From Burkholderia lata (GTDB lineage: Bacteria > Pseudomonadota > Gammaproteobacteria > Burkholderiales > Burkholderiaceae): a DNA stretch of 64,000 bases. A program made the translations under genes and the position numbers. The stretch lies in assembly GCF_000012945.1 (NCBI RefSeq), contig NC_007510.1, positions 2,170,001-2,234,000 of the forward strand, in the 5' to 3' direction. Below are positions 26,759-36,228 of this stretch, piece by piece; within the stretch, counting starts at the first letter, position 1; each line of letters begins with the position of its first letter. A model generated the notes under the pieces. It was not told where the DNA came from, searched no databases, and saw only the letters and a list, made by a program, of their open reading frames with translations.

Positions 26759-27319
26759 ATGACTGCCCTGCCCGCCTCGCCCGATTCCGCACCGGCCCGC
26801 CCTCGCGACACCGAGCCGACCGAAGAGAACATCCGCGATCTCGTCTACGCGTTCTACGACCGCGTGCGCGCCGATCCGCTGCTCGGGCCCGTGTTCGACG
26901 CGAAGCTGGAAGGCCGCTGGGACGACCACCTGCCGAAGATGGTCACGTTCTGGTCGAGCCTCGTGCTCGGCACCAAGGGCTATCGCGGCAACGTGCAGCA
27001 GGCGCACCAGCCGCTCGACGGGATCGAGCCCGCCCATTTCAGCCGCTGGCTGTCGCTGTTCCTGAAAACGGTCGAGACGCGCTACGCGCCGCCCGCAGCG
27101 ATCCGCTTCATGGAGCCGGCGCTGCGGATCGCGCAGAGCCTCCAGTTGAGCCGGTTCGGCTGGGACTATCAGATTCCGCCCGAGCAGCAGGCACTGCTCG
27201 ACGCAATCGCACCGCGCCGTCGCGACGCAGCTGACGATCCGCATGCGCTGCCCTCGCGTGCCCGCGGCGAGCCGTTTCCGACGAAGATCATCGGGCGCAG
27301 CAGCGATCCGGACGCGTAA
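26759..27319 (+). CDS. Group III truncated hemoglobin
   Basis: A 186-residue protein with a group III truncated globin core at about residues 20-135. Recognisable are IRDLVYAFYDRVRADPLLGP (helices A-B), FWSSLVLGTKGYRG (helix E), His83 as candidate proximal ligand, and HFSRWLSLF (helix G). The C-terminal 50 residues are an extension ending PFPTKIIG that is not part of the fold. I use the ATG at 26759, where homology begins. It is divergent from nsrR, and an AAGATGC half-site like those bound by NsrR occurs at 26632-26638. A role in NO or oxygen chemistry is likely but unproven. Confidence 0.85.
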   Translation: MTALPASPDSAPARPRDTEPTEENIRDLVYAFYDRVRADPLLGPVFDAKLEGRWDDHLPKMVTFWSSLVLGTKGYRGNVQQAHQPLDGIEPAHFSRWLSLFLKTVETRYAPPAAIRFMEPALRIAQSLQLSRFGWDYQIPPEQQALLDAIAPRRRDAADDPHALPSRARGEPFPTKIIGRSSDPDA

Positions 27320-27385
27320 CGGGCAGCCGTGACGCGCGACGCTTGCGCGCACGCGGCACCTCGCCGCACCACCCTCACGCCGTGC

Positions 27386-27862
27386 TCAGCGCCGCGTATT
27401 GCCCGATTCGATGCCCCAGCGCGCGAGCGCGGCATCGTCGGTGCTGCGCGCATCAACCCAGCGCTCGCCGTCCGGCGTGGTTTCCTTCTTCCAGAACGGC
27501 GCCTCGGTCTTCAGGTAGTCCATCACGAACTCGCACGACGCGAACGCATCGCCGCGGTGCGACGCAACCGTTGCGACCATCACGATCTGGTCGAGCGGCA
27601 GGAGCTTGCCGACGCGATGCACGATCGCGACGTCGATGCCCGGCCAGCGTCGGCCGGCCTCGGCGGCAATCTTCTCGAGCGCCTTCTCGGTCATCCCCGG
27701 ATAGTGCTCGAGCTCCATCGCCGCAACCGATTCGCCTTCGTTCAGATCACGCACCGTGCCGACGAAGCATGCGACTGCGCCGATCTTCGGGTTGCGTGCG
27801 CGCAGTGCCGCGACTTCCGCGTTCAGATCGAAGTCGTCGGTCTGGATTCGTACCGTTGCCAT
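27386..27862 (-). CDS. moaE: Molybdopterin synthase catalytic subunit
   Basis: A 158-residue MoaE, which with MoaD adds the dithiolene sulfurs to cyclic pyranopterin monophosphate. It contains the family segments GAVACFVGTVRDLNEG, LEHYPGMTEKALEKIA and VHRVGKLLPLD. The catalytic lysine region TEAPFWKKE is intact. It lies 10 nt after moaD and closes the moeA-moaD-moaE series. Confidence 0.96.
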   Translation of the reverse strand: MATVRIQTDDFDLNAEVAALRARNPKIGAVACFVGTVRDLNEGESVAAMELEHYPGMTEKALEKIAAEAGRRWPGIDVAIVHRVGKLLPLDQIVMVATVASHRGDAFASCEFVMDYLKTEAPFWKKETTPDGERWVDARSTDDAALARWGIESGNTRR

Positions 27863-27872
27863 CGCCCGTGCC

Positions 27873-28130
27873 TCAACCGCCCGTCACCGGCGGAAAGAAA
27901 GCGACCTCGCAGCCTTCGGTGAGCCGCGTGTCGGGATCGGTCATCTCGTGATTGCACGCCATGCGCAGTGCACGCCCTTCGGCGAGCGTCTCGGCCCATG
28001 CACCGCCGCGCACGCGCAGCCACGCGCGCACGTCGCCCACGGTCGTGACGCTGTCCGGCACGTCGGCCTGCTCGTCGGCGACACCCAGTGCCTCGCGTAC
28101 GCTTGCAAAAAATTTCAGTTGAATCTTCAT
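27873..28130 (-). CDS. moaD: Molybdopterin synthase sulfur carrier subunit
   Basis: An 85-residue ubiquitin-like sulfur carrier. It ends in the obligatory Gly-Gly (FFPPVTGG), which is adenylated and thiocarboxylated by MoeB-type enzymes and then donates sulfur in the MoaE active site. The beta-grasp start MKIQLKFFASVREALG is typical. It lies between moeA and moaE. Confidence 0.95.
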   Translation of the reverse strand: MKIQLKFFASVREALGVADEQADVPDSVTTVGDVRAWLRVRGGAWAETLAEGRALRMACNHEMTDPDTRLTEGCEVAFFPPVTGG

Positions 28131-28149
28131 GGTTCGGGAAGCCGTCGCG

Positions 28150-29397
28150 TTACGACAGCAGTTCGGAAAACGGAATGAAACGCACGGTCTCGCCGGCGCT
28201 GATCGCGTGCTGCGGCGGGTTGTCGATCAGGCCATCGCCCCACACCGTCGACGTCAGCACCGCCGAGCTCTGGTTCGGGAACAGGTCGAGGCCGCCGGCC
28301 GCGTTGACGCGCGCGCGCAGGAATTCGTTGCGCCGGTCGCCCTTGTTTTGCGAAAAGTCGGCACGCAGCGACAGTGCGCGCGGCGCGACGTCGCGCACGC
28401 CGGACAGGCGCAGCAGGAACGGCCGCACGAACAGCAGGAACGTGACGAAGCTCGACACCGGGTTGCCGGGCAGCCCGATGAAGTGCGCATCGGCGCGATC
28501 GTCGCCGCGGCGCACCGCGCCGTAAGCTAGCGGCTTGCCGGGCTTCATCGCGATCTGCCACAGCGCGAGCCGCCCTTCGGCCTCGACGGCCGGCTTCACG
28601 TGATCCTCGTCACCGACCGACACGCCGCCGCTCGTCAGGATCACGTCGTGATCGCGGGCAGCCGCGCGCAGCGTATCGCGCGTCGCGGCGAGCGAATCGG
28701 GCACGATCCCGTAGTCGGTCACGTGGCAGCCGAGCCGTTCCAGCAGCCCGCGCAGCGTGAAGCGGTTCGAGTTGTAGATTGCGCCGGGCTTCAGCGGCTC
28801 GCCGGGCATCGTCAGTTCGTCACCGGTGAAGAACACCGCGACACGAATCCGCCGCGCGACCGCCAATTGCGCGCAGCCGACCGACGCGGCCAGGCCGAGC
28901 GCCTGCGGCGTGAGCCGCGTGCCGGCCGGCAGGATCACCGAGCCCTGCCGGATATCCGCGCCCTGCGCGGTGATCCATTCACCGGCCTTCGGCGTGTGCA
29001 GGATCTCGACCGCATCGCCGTCGGCCGCCGTCTGCTCCTGCATCACGACGGCGTCGGCGCCGGGCGGCACCGTCGCGCCGGTGAAGATCCGTGCGGCCGT
29101 GCCAGCAGCGAGCGGCGCGGCCGGGTGACCGGCCGGAATGCGCTGCGACACCGGCAAACGCCGGTCGCCATGCAGCAGGTCGGCGACGCGCACCGCATAG
29201 CCGTCCATCGCGCTCGTGTGCATCGGCGGCACGTCGAGCGGCGAGCTCACGTCGGCCGCCAGCACGCGGCCGAGCGCGTCGAGCGTGGCGACGGTTTCGG
29301 CGCCGGGCAACGGCTTCGCGGCATCGAGCAGCGCGGCGAGTGCCTCGGCGGTCGACAGCATCGGCGCACGCGGCGCCGCGGGATTCGGGTTCGACAT
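28150..29397 (-). CDS. moeA: Molybdopterin molybdenumtransferase
   Basis: A 415-residue MoeA that inserts molybdate into adenylylated molybdopterin. The N-terminal domain contains DVPPMHTSAMDGYAVR. The MoCF-binding domain carries the TSGGVSVGDEDHVK motif, and the C-terminal domain begins near LSLRADFSQNKGDRRNEFLR. moaD starts 19 nt downstream. thrC lies upstream behind a terminator, so this is probably a separate transcription unit from the threonine genes. Confidence 0.96.
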   Translation of the reverse strand: MSNPNPAAPRAPMLSTAEALAALLDAAKPLPGAETVATLDALGRVLAADVSSPLDVPPMHTSAMDGYAVRVADLLHGDRRLPVSQRIPAGHPAAPLAAGTAARIFTGATVPPGADAVVMQEQTAADGDAVEILHTPKAGEWITAQGADIRQGSVILPAGTRLTPQALGLAASVGCAQLAVARRIRVAVFFTGDELTMPGEPLKPGAIYNSNRFTLRGLLERLGCHVTDYGIVPDSLAATRDTLRAAARDHDVILTSGGVSVGDEDHVKPAVEAEGRLALWQIAMKPGKPLAYGAVRRGDDRADAHFIGLPGNPVSSFVTFLLFVRPFLLRLSGVRDVAPRALSLRADFSQNKGDRRNEFLRARVNAAGGLDLFPNQSSAVLTSTVWGDGLIDNPPQHAISAGETVRFIPFSELLS

Positions 29398-29552
29398 CGA
29401 TGGAATCGGGGATCGTTGGATTCAATACGTCATTGTAGCGACGCCGTCGCGCGGGCGCGCGATATGGCCGACATGCGGAAACTGTGATTCGCGCGAATGC
29501 GCCGGTCTGACACTTGTTTCGTACGCGTGGTGACGACCGCTGCCTGGCAGCT

Positions 29553-29607
29553 GCCAAACGAAACGGCCGGAATCCCGATCCGTTCGACGAATCGGCATTC
29601 CGGCCGT
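29553..29607 (-). terminator. Terminator after thrC
   Basis: ACGGCCGGAAT at 29563-29573 pairs exactly with ATTCCGGCCGT at 29597-29607, with further pairing inside. On the minus strand it is followed by TTTCGTTTGG. It lies 34 nt after the thrC stop and separates thrC from moeA. Confidence 0.65.
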
Positions 29608-29640
29608 TGTGCGCAGCCGGGCCCGTGGCCCGGCCGTGCG

Positions 29641-31092
29641 TCATGCGCCCGTATGGGCGGCGATGAAGTCCTTCACCTGCTGCGCATCGGCGTTCACGAC
29701 CTCGAAACGCTGCGGCAGCGCCTCGAGCCCGTCGAATGCAGCCGGACGCTCGGCTTCGCGATCGAGTGCTTCGCGAATCGTCTCGCCGAACTTGATCGGC
29801 TGCGCCGTCTCGAGCACGACCATCGGCACACCCGCGTCGAGATGCTCGCGCGCGACCTTCACGCCGTCGGCCGTATGCGTATCGATCATCGTGTCGTAGC
29901 GCGAGAACACGTCACGGATCGTCGCGATGCGGTCCGTGTGGCTGCTGCTGCCCGACACGAAACCGAACTCGGCGACGCGCGAGAAATCGCCGCTCGCCGC
30001 GAGATCGAAGCCGCCCTTCTCCTCGACGTCGCGGAACAGCTGCATCACGCGTGCCGGATCGCGGCCGAGCAGGTCGAACACGAAGCGCTCGAAGTTCGAC
30101 GCCTTCGAAATGTCCATGCTCGGGCTGCTCGTGTGATAGGTGTTCTCGGCGCTGCGCACGCGATACGCGCCCGTGCGGAAGAACTCGTCGAGCACGTCGT
30201 TCTCGTTGGTCGCGACCACCAGCTTTGCGATCGGCAGCCCCATCATCCGCGCGATGTGGCCTGCGCAGACGTTGCCGAAGTTGCCCGACGGCACCGTGAA
30301 CGACACGCGTTCGTCGTTGGACTGCGTCGCTGCGAAGTAGCCCTTGAAGTAGTACACGACCTGCGCGACGACGCGCGCCCAGTTGATCGAGTTGACCGTG
30401 CCGATCTTCTGCTGCGCCTTGAACGCGTGATCGTTCGACACGGCCTTCACGATGTCCTGGCAGTCGTCGAACACGCCTTCGACCGCGAGGTTGAAGATGT
30501 TCGGATCCTGCAGGCTGAACATCTGGGCCGTCTGGAACGCGCTCATCTTCTTGTGCGGCGACAGCATGAACACGCGCACGCCGGCCTTGCCGCGCATCGC
30601 GTATTCGGCCGCGCTGCCGGTGTCGCCGGACGTCGCGCCGAGAATGTTCAGCGTCTGCCCGTGCTTTGCGAGCGTGTACTCGAACAGGTTGCCGAGCAGC
30701 TGCATCGCCATGTCCTTGAACGCGAGCGTCGGGCCGTTCGACAGTTCGAGCAGCGAGATCGGCGCGCCGTTCTCGGTGCCGAGCGTCTTCAGCGGCGTGA
30801 TGTCGGACGCGTTCTCGCCATGGCGCGTGTTGCGGTACACGTCGGCCGTGTACGTGCGACGCGTGATCGCGCGCAGGTCGTCGGCCGGCACGTCGTCGCA
30901 GAACTTCGACAGGATCTCGAACGCCAGATCCGCGTACGACAGCGAGCGCCAGCGTGCGAGCTCGTCGGCGGACACCGTCGGATACTCGGCCGGCAGGTAG
31001 AGCCCGCCGTCCTTCGCGAGACCGCCGAGCAGGATGTCGGAGAACGTGTGGCGCTCGCCGATGCCGGCGCCGCGCGTGGAGATGTAATTCAT
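29641..31092 (-). CDS. thrC: Threonine synthase
   Basis: A 483-residue PLP enzyme that converts O-phosphohomoserine to threonine. The cofactor lysine is Lys126 in SNGPTLAFKD. The phosphate-binding region GATSGDTGSAAEYAM and SGNFGNVCAGHIARMMG are clear. The N-terminus MNYISTRGAG is the normal family start. hom ends 12 nt upstream, so the two are co-transcribed. Confidence 0.97.
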   Translation of the reverse strand: MNYISTRGAGIGERHTFSDILLGGLAKDGGLYLPAEYPTVSADELARWRSLSYADLAFEILSKFCDDVPADDLRAITRRTYTADVYRNTRHGENASDITPLKTLGTENGAPISLLELSNGPTLAFKDMAMQLLGNLFEYTLAKHGQTLNILGATSGDTGSAAEYAMRGKAGVRVFMLSPHKKMSAFQTAQMFSLQDPNIFNLAVEGVFDDCQDIVKAVSNDHAFKAQQKIGTVNSINWARVVAQVVYYFKGYFAATQSNDERVSFTVPSGNFGNVCAGHIARMMGLPIAKLVVATNENDVLDEFFRTGAYRVRSAENTYHTSSPSMDISKASNFERFVFDLLGRDPARVMQLFRDVEEKGGFDLAASGDFSRVAEFGFVSGSSSHTDRIATIRDVFSRYDTMIDTHTADGVKVAREHLDAGVPMVVLETAQPIKFGETIREALDREAERPAAFDGLEALPQRFEVVNADAQQVKDFIAAHTGA

Positions 31093-31104
31093 GTCGTCCT
31101 CAGC

Positions 31105-32433
31105 TCAGTTCAGCGCTTCCATGCGCAGCTTCGTCACCTTCGATACCACCGTCGCAAGGCTCTCGATCTGCGCGATCGCCGCATTCACGTTCTTCTCGAC
31201 CGTGACGTGCGTGATCAGGATGATGTCGGTTTCGCCCTTCGCGTCGTCGACCTGCTCCGATTCCTTCTGCAGCAGCGCGTCGATCGAGATACCCGATGCG
31301 GCGAGGATGCGCGTGATGTCGGCCAGCACGCCGGTTTGATCGGCGACGCGCAGGCGCAGGTAGTAGCCGCTCGTCACTTCCTCGATCGGCAGGATCGGCG
31401 TGTTCGACAGGCTGTCCGGCTGGAACGCGAGGTGCGGCACGCGATGCTCCGGGTCCGCCGTGTGCAGGCGCGTGACGTCGACGAGATCCGCGACCACGGC
31501 CGATGCGGTCGGCTCCGCGCCCGCGCCCTTGCCGTAGTACAGCGTCGTGCCGACCGCGTCGCCGTGCACGACGACCGCGTTCATCGCGCCCTCGACGTTC
31601 GCGAGCAGGCGCTTCTCCGGGATCAGCGTCGGATGCACGCGCAGCTCGATGCCGTTTTCGGCGCGGCGCGTGATGCCGAGCAGCTTGATCCGGTAGCCGA
31701 GTTCTTCCGCGTAGCGAATGTCGGTCGCATCCAGCTTGCTGATGCCCTCGACGTACGCGCGCTCGAACTGCACCGGCACGCCGAACGCGATCGCGCTCAT
31801 GATCGTCGCCTTGTGCGCGGCGTCGACGCCTTCGATGTCGAAGGTCGGATCGGCTTCCGCGTAGCCGAGCTCCTGCGCGGCCTTCAGCGCGGTCGCGAAG
31901 TCGAGCCCGCGATCGCGCATTTCCGACAGGATGTAGTTGGTCGTGCCGTTGATGATGCCCGCGATGTACTGGATGCGGTTCGCGGTCAGGCCTTCGCGCA
32001 GCGCCTTGATGATCGGGATGCCGCCGGCGACGGCCGCCTCGAACGCGACCATCACGCCCTTCGCGCGCGCGGCCTCGAAGATCTCGGTGCCGTGCACCGC
32101 GAGCAGCGCCTTGTTGGCCGTCACGACGTGCTTGCCGTTCGCGATCGCGCGCAGCACGAGCTCGCGTGCGATGCCCGTGCCGCCAATCATCTCGGCGATG
32201 ATCGCGATCGACGGATCATCGACGACTGCGTTGAAATCGTCGGTGATTTGCGCGGCGCCGGCGTCGCCGCCGAGCGCAGCCAGCGCCTTGGCCGGGTTGC
32301 GCACCGCAATGCGCGTCACCTCGATGCCGCGCCCCGCGCGTCGCTTGATTTCTTCCTGGTTGCGGCCCAGCACCGTGAAGGTGCCGCTGCCCACCGTGCC
32401 GAAGCCCAACAGGCCAACTTTGATCGGTTCCAT
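31105..32433 (-). CDS. hom: Homoserine dehydrogenase
   Basis: A 442-residue enzyme reducing aspartate semialdehyde to homoserine. The Rossmann motif GLLGFGTVGSGTF is at about 7-19. The active-site region GTTNYILSEM and YAEADPTFDIEGVDAAHK are typical. A C-terminal ACT domain begins near residue 350 (YYLRLRVADQTGVLADIT) and probably gives feedback control by threonine. It is monofunctional, without an aspartokinase domain. alaT lies 52 nt upstream and thrC 12 nt downstream. Confidence 0.97.
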   Translation of the reverse strand: MEPIKVGLLGFGTVGSGTFTVLGRNQEEIKRRAGRGIEVTRIAVRNPAKALAALGGDAGAAQITDDFNAVVDDPSIAIIAEMIGGTGIARELVLRAIANGKHVVTANKALLAVHGTEIFEAARAKGVMVAFEAAVAGGIPIIKALREGLTANRIQYIAGIINGTTNYILSEMRDRGLDFATALKAAQELGYAEADPTFDIEGVDAAHKATIMSAIAFGVPVQFERAYVEGISKLDATDIRYAEELGYRIKLLGITRRAENGIELRVHPTLIPEKRLLANVEGAMNAVVVHGDAVGTTLYYGKGAGAEPTASAVVADLVDVTRLHTADPEHRVPHLAFQPDSLSNTPILPIEEVTSGYYLRLRVADQTGVLADITRILAASGISIDALLQKESEQVDDAKGETDIILITHVTVEKNVNAAIAQIESLATVVSKVTKLRMEALN

Positions 32434-32485
32434 GCTGCGTGTGATCGATGAGTAAGAATTAGTGAGTGCCGTGTGGCCCTGCCGC

Positions 32486-33724
32486 TCAGGCCGAATGGCG
32501 CTTGCGGTAGCCGTCGAGGAAACGTGCGATCCGGTTGATCGAATCGGTCAGGTCGTCGAGGTTCGGCAGGAAGACCACGCGGAAGTGATCCGGCGTCGTC
32601 CAGTTGAAGCCCGTGCCCTGTACGAGCAATACGCGCTCCTCGAGCAGCAGGTCGAGAATGAACTGCTGGTCGTTCTGGATCGGATAAAGCTTCGGGTCGA
32701 GGCGCGGGAACATGTACAGCGCAGCCTGCGGCTTCACGCAGGTCACGCCCGGGATCGACGTGAGCATGTCGTACGCGAGCTCGCGCTGCTTGTACAGGCG
32801 CCCGCTCGGCACGATCAGCTCGTTGATGCTCTGGTAGCCGCCGAGCGCCGTCTGGATCGCGAACTGTCCGGGCACGTTCGCGCACAGGCGCATCGACGAC
32901 AGGATGCCGAGCCCCTCGAGATAATCCTTCGCGCGCCGGCGGTTGTCGCCGCCCAGGCCCGACACGGCCATCCAGCCCGCGCGGTAGCCGCACGAGCGAT
33001 AGCTCTTCGACAGGCTGTTGAACGTGACGGTGATCACGTCCTCCGACAGTGAACCCAGCGCCGTGTGCTCGAGACCGTCGTAGACGATCTTGTCGTACAC
33101 CTCGTCGGCGAACACGATCAGCCCGTGCTCACGCGCGATCGCGAGCAGCTCGAGCAGCAATTCGTCTGAATAAAGCGCGCCCGTCGGGTTGTTCGGGTTG
33201 ATCACGACGATCGCCTTCGTGTTCGGCGTGATCTTGCGGCGGATGTCGTCGGGATCGGGCATCCACGCGTTCTGCTCGTCGCAGATGTAGTGCACCGGCG
33301 TGCCGCCCGACAGGCTGACCGCCGCCGTCCACAGCGGGTAGTCGGGCGCGGGCAGCAGCACTTCGTCGCCGTCGTTCAGCAGCGCCTGGGTCGCCATCAC
33401 GATCAGCTCGGACGCGCCGTTGCCGATGTAGATGTCGTCGAGGCCGACGCCCACGACGCCCTTTTCCTGCGTGTAGTGCATCACGGCCTTGCGCGCCGAG
33501 AACACGCCCTTCGAATCCGAATAGCCGGACGACGTCGGCAGGTTGCGGATCATGTCCTGGATGATTTCGTCCGGCGCGTCGAAACCGAACGGCGCGAGAT
33601 TGCCGATGTTCAGCTTGATGATGCGGTGGCCTTCTTCCTCGAGGCGCTTCGCGTGCTCGAGCACCGGGCCACGGATGTCGTAGCAGACGTTGAGCAGCTT
33701 GTTCGACTTCTGAATCGGTTTCAC
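32486..33724 (-). CDS. alaT: Glutamate-pyruvate (alanine) aminotransferase, AlaT/AlaA type
   Basis: A 412-residue fold-type I aminotransferase closely resembling E. coli AlaA. The N-terminus KSNKLLNVCYDIRGPVLEHA is characteristic. NPNNPTGALY and the PLP lysine motif SLSKSYRSCGYRAGW are present. I choose the GTG at 33724 (MKPIQKSNK), preceded by AGGAA, over an ATG 48 nt further up whose extra residues (PSPRPRGQP) look non-coding. It makes alanine from pyruvate and glutamate. It heads the alaT-hom-thrC series common in betaproteobacteria. Confidence 0.9.
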   Translation of the reverse strand: MKPIQKSNKLLNVCYDIRGPVLEHAKRLEEEGHRIIKLNIGNLAPFGFDAPDEIIQDMIRNLPTSSGYSDSKGVFSARKAVMHYTQEKGVVGVGLDDIYIGNGASELIVMATQALLNDGDEVLLPAPDYPLWTAAVSLSGGTPVHYICDEQNAWMPDPDDIRRKITPNTKAIVVINPNNPTGALYSDELLLELLAIAREHGLIVFADEVYDKIVYDGLEHTALGSLSEDVITVTFNSLSKSYRSCGYRAGWMAVSGLGGDNRRRAKDYLEGLGILSSMRLCANVPGQFAIQTALGGYQSINELIVPSGRLYKQRELAYDMLTSIPGVTCVKPQAALYMFPRLDPKLYPIQNDQQFILDLLLEERVLLVQGTGFNWTTPDHFRVVFLPNLDDLTDSINRIARFLDGYRKRHSA

Positions 33725-34039
33725 GACGACACGGTTCCTGGGTTGGCCTCGCGGCCGGGGGGACGGGATCAAAACTGGAAAGCGGCCGGTCTGTGCGCGC
33801 TGTCTAGACTGGGAAAAAGCGGGCGGTCGGGCGCGGCTTGTGGCGACGCGCGACGCAAGTGGCGCCCGGGGGCGACCAAAAAGTTATAATTTAGCGGATT
33901 TTGGCCAACTTTCGCAATGCACCATAGCCGCGCCGGGCCCACGCCGTCAGGCGTCCCGCGTGCTCAGGCGAGCGAAACCGGCCATCCGGGCCCGTGTGGC
34001 CCTGCGATACATTCCCCTACGGACCCGCGGAATACCGAT
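33725..34039. other. Divergent gap between alaT and the Mth938-like gene
   Basis: The gap is 315 nt. A consensus TATAAT on the plus strand at 33885-33890 probably drives the Mth938-like gene, with a leader of about 140 nt. No matching -35 is visible. Nothing else is recognisable. Confidence 0.5.
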
Positions 34040-34414
34040 TTGAAACTGCACCAGGACGCGAGCGGCGCGCTCAACACCGTCACCGGCTACGGCCCCGATT
34101 ATGTCGACGTCAATCTCGAACGCCATGAAACGAGCGTCATCGTGCTGCCCGGCGCGCCGGTCCAGGCATGGCCCGTGTCGTCGTTCGACGCGCTCGCGCC
34201 CGAGCATTTCGCGATGCTGCTCGACCCGACACCCGAACTCGTGATCTTCGGCAGCGGCGCGCGGCTGCGTTTCCCGCACCCACGGCTCGTCGCGGCGCTC
34301 ACGGCGAAGCGGATCGGCGTCGAGACGATGGATTTCCAGGCCGCCTGCCGCACCTACAACATCCTGATGGCCGAGGGCCGCAAAGTCGCCGCCGCGCTCT
34401 TAATTGAACGTTAA
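34040..34414 (+). CDS. Mth938-like domain protein (DUF498/NDUFAF3 family)
   Basis: A 124-residue protein of the Mth938/NDUFAF3-like family. It shows the expected core: GYGPDYVDVN, a beta strand with SVIVLPGAPVQAWP, PELVIFGSGARLRFPHP and IGVETMDFQAACRTYNIL. I assign the TTG at 34040 as start (LKLHQDASG), where homology begins and a GCGGAA lies upstream. The in-frame ATG at 33917 would add 41 unrelated residues. The human relative assists complex I assembly, but the bacterial role is not established. arnT lies 124 nt downstream on the same strand. Confidence 0.82.
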   Translation: MKLHQDASGALNTVTGYGPDYVDVNLERHETSVIVLPGAPVQAWPVSSFDALAPEHFAMLLDPTPELVIFGSGARLRFPHPRLVAALTAKRIGVETMDFQAACRTYNILMAEGRKVAAALLIER

Positions 34415-34538
34415 TCCCCGATGCGGTAAAACTCGGGCCGGCGCAGCGGGTCGATCCCCCGGATCGGCCCGGCCAGGCCGCCCGCCCCCGGCGCAACCCG
34501 CCGGCGGCCCGTCACAATAACCAACAGGCTGAAAATCC

Positions 34539-36215
34539 ATGAACGATACGCCGTCGAGGCTACCGCTCAATCGCATCACGCTCGTCCTCCTCGTCGTCGC
34601 ACTCGCGATCGTCTGGTTCGCGCCGCTCGGGCTGCGCCACCTGATCCCGAGCGACGAAGGCCGCTACGCGGAAATGGCGCGCGAGATGTTCGTCACCGGC
34701 GACTGGATCACGCCGCGCTACAACGGCTACAAGTATTTCGAGAAGCCGCCGCTGCAAACCTGGCTGAACGCGCTCACGTTCGCGTGGTTCGGCATCGGCG
34801 AATGGCAGGCGCGCCTCTACACGGCCGTCGCGAGCTTCGCCGGCATCCTGCTGGTCGGCTACACCGGCGCGCGCCTGTTTAACCCGCTGTCGGGCTTCCT
34901 CGCCGCCGTCGTGCTCGCGTCGTCGCCGTACTGGAACCTGATGGGCCACTTCAACGCGCTCGACATGGGGCTCGCGTTCTGGATGTCGCTGTCGCTGTGC
35001 TCGCTGCTGCTCGCGCAGCGGCCCGGGCTGCGCCCGGCCGCGGCACGCGGCTGGATGTGGGCGTGCTGGGGCGCGATGGCGTTCGCGGTGCTATCGAAGG
35101 GCCTCGTCGGCCTGATCCTGCCCGGCGCCGTGCTCGTGCTCTATACGCTGATCGCACGCGACTGGGCGCTCTGGAAGCGCCTGTACCTGGTGAGCGGCCT
35201 CGTGATCTTCTTCGCGATCGTCACGCCGTGGTTCGTGCTCGTCCAGCAGCGCAATCCCGAATTCTTCAACTTCTTCTTCATCGTCCAGCAGTTCCGCCGG
35301 TACCTGACCCCGGAACAGAACCGCCCGGGCCCGGTTTACTACTTCGTGCCCGTGCTGCTGGTCGGCTTCCTGCCGTGGCTGTCGGTCGCGTGGCAGAGCC
35401 TCCGCCATGCGCTGCGGATGCCGCGCCAGCCGAATGGCTTCGCGCCGATGCTCGTGCTGCTGATCTGGAGCGCATTCATCTTCCTGTTCTTCAGCGCGTC
35501 GCATTCGAAGCTGATCTCGTACGTGCTGCCGATCGCGCCGGCGCTCGCGCTGGTCATCGGCGCGTACCTGCCGCTGATCAGCGCCGACCGGTTCCGCCGC
35601 CACCTGCTCGGCTACCTCGTATTCATCGTCGTCGCGGCGTTCGGGATCATCTTCCTCGCGTACCAGGGCGATGCCCGCACGCCGAACGCGCAGTACCGCG
35701 CGTTCCAGATGTGGCTGTACGGGGGCCTCGCAGTCGCAGCCGTACTGACGCTCGCGGCCGCCTGGCTGAACCGCCGCACGGGCGTCGCTGCCGCGCTCGC
35801 CGCGTTCGGCGCCGCCTGGCTCGCGTTCGGCACGATCGGCGGCACCGGTCATGACGAATTCGGCCGCTACAGCTCGGGCGCGCTGCTCGCACCGGCCGTG
35901 CGCGCCGAACTGGCGAAGCTGCCGCCCGACACGCCGTTCTACTCGGTCGAAATGCTCGATCACACGTTCCCGTTCTATATGGGCCACACGACGATCATGG
36001 TCCAGCGCCAGGACGAGCTCGCGTTCGGGATCTCGATGGAGCCGAACAAGTGGATTCCGACCGTCGACGAGTGGATCACGCGCTGGAAACAGGAAACCCA
36101 TGCGCTCGCGATCATGTCGCCCGGCCAGTACGACACCCTGGTCAAGCAAGGCGTGCCGATGCGCGTGGTCGCGCGCGACAACCGCCGCGTGATCGTCGAG
36201 AAACCGCAATCGTAA
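34539..36215 (+). CDS. arnT: Lipid A aminoarabinose transferase ArnT
   Basis: A 558-residue inner-membrane GT83 enzyme that moves L-Ara4N from undecaprenyl phosphate to lipid A on the periplasmic face. After the first helix comes the family signature IPSDEGRYAEMAREMF with the catalytic Asp/Glu pair. It is followed by NGYKYFEKPPLQTWLNA, and about 11 further helices and a C-terminal periplasmic domain. It is the first gene of the arn cluster, 13 nt before the SMR gene. In the cepacia complex L-Ara4N modification underlies polymyxin resistance and, in B. cenocepacia, is essential for viability. Confidence 0.93.
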   Translation: MNDTPSRLPLNRITLVLLVVALAIVWFAPLGLRHLIPSDEGRYAEMAREMFVTGDWITPRYNGYKYFEKPPLQTWLNALTFAWFGIGEWQARLYTAVASFAGILLVGYTGARLFNPLSGFLAAVVLASSPYWNLMGHFNALDMGLAFWMSLSLCSLLLAQRPGLRPAAARGWMWACWGAMAFAVLSKGLVGLILPGAVLVLYTLIARDWALWKRLYLVSGLVIFFAIVTPWFVLVQQRNPEFFNFFFIVQQFRRYLTPEQNRPGPVYYFVPVLLVGFLPWLSVAWQSLRHALRMPRQPNGFAPMLVLLIWSAFIFLFFSASHSKLISYVLPIAPALALVIGAYLPLISADRFRRHLLGYLVFIVVAAFGIIFLAYQGDARTPNAQYRAFQMWLYGGLAVAAVLTLAAAWLNRRTGVAAALAAFGAAWLAFGTIGGTGHDEFGRYSSGALLAPAVRAELAKLPPDTPFYSVEMLDHTFPFYMGHTTIMVQRQDELAFGISMEPNKWIPTVDEWITRWKQETHALAIMSPGQYDTLVKQGVPMRVVARDNRRVIVEKPQS

Positions 36216-36228
36216 GGACGCCTGCCGC

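Noticed and set aside
29497..32451. Open frame of 984 codons antisense to thrC and hom
   Set aside because: The complementary strand carries two full, well-conserved enzymes. The antisense product is Arg/His-rich with no domain.
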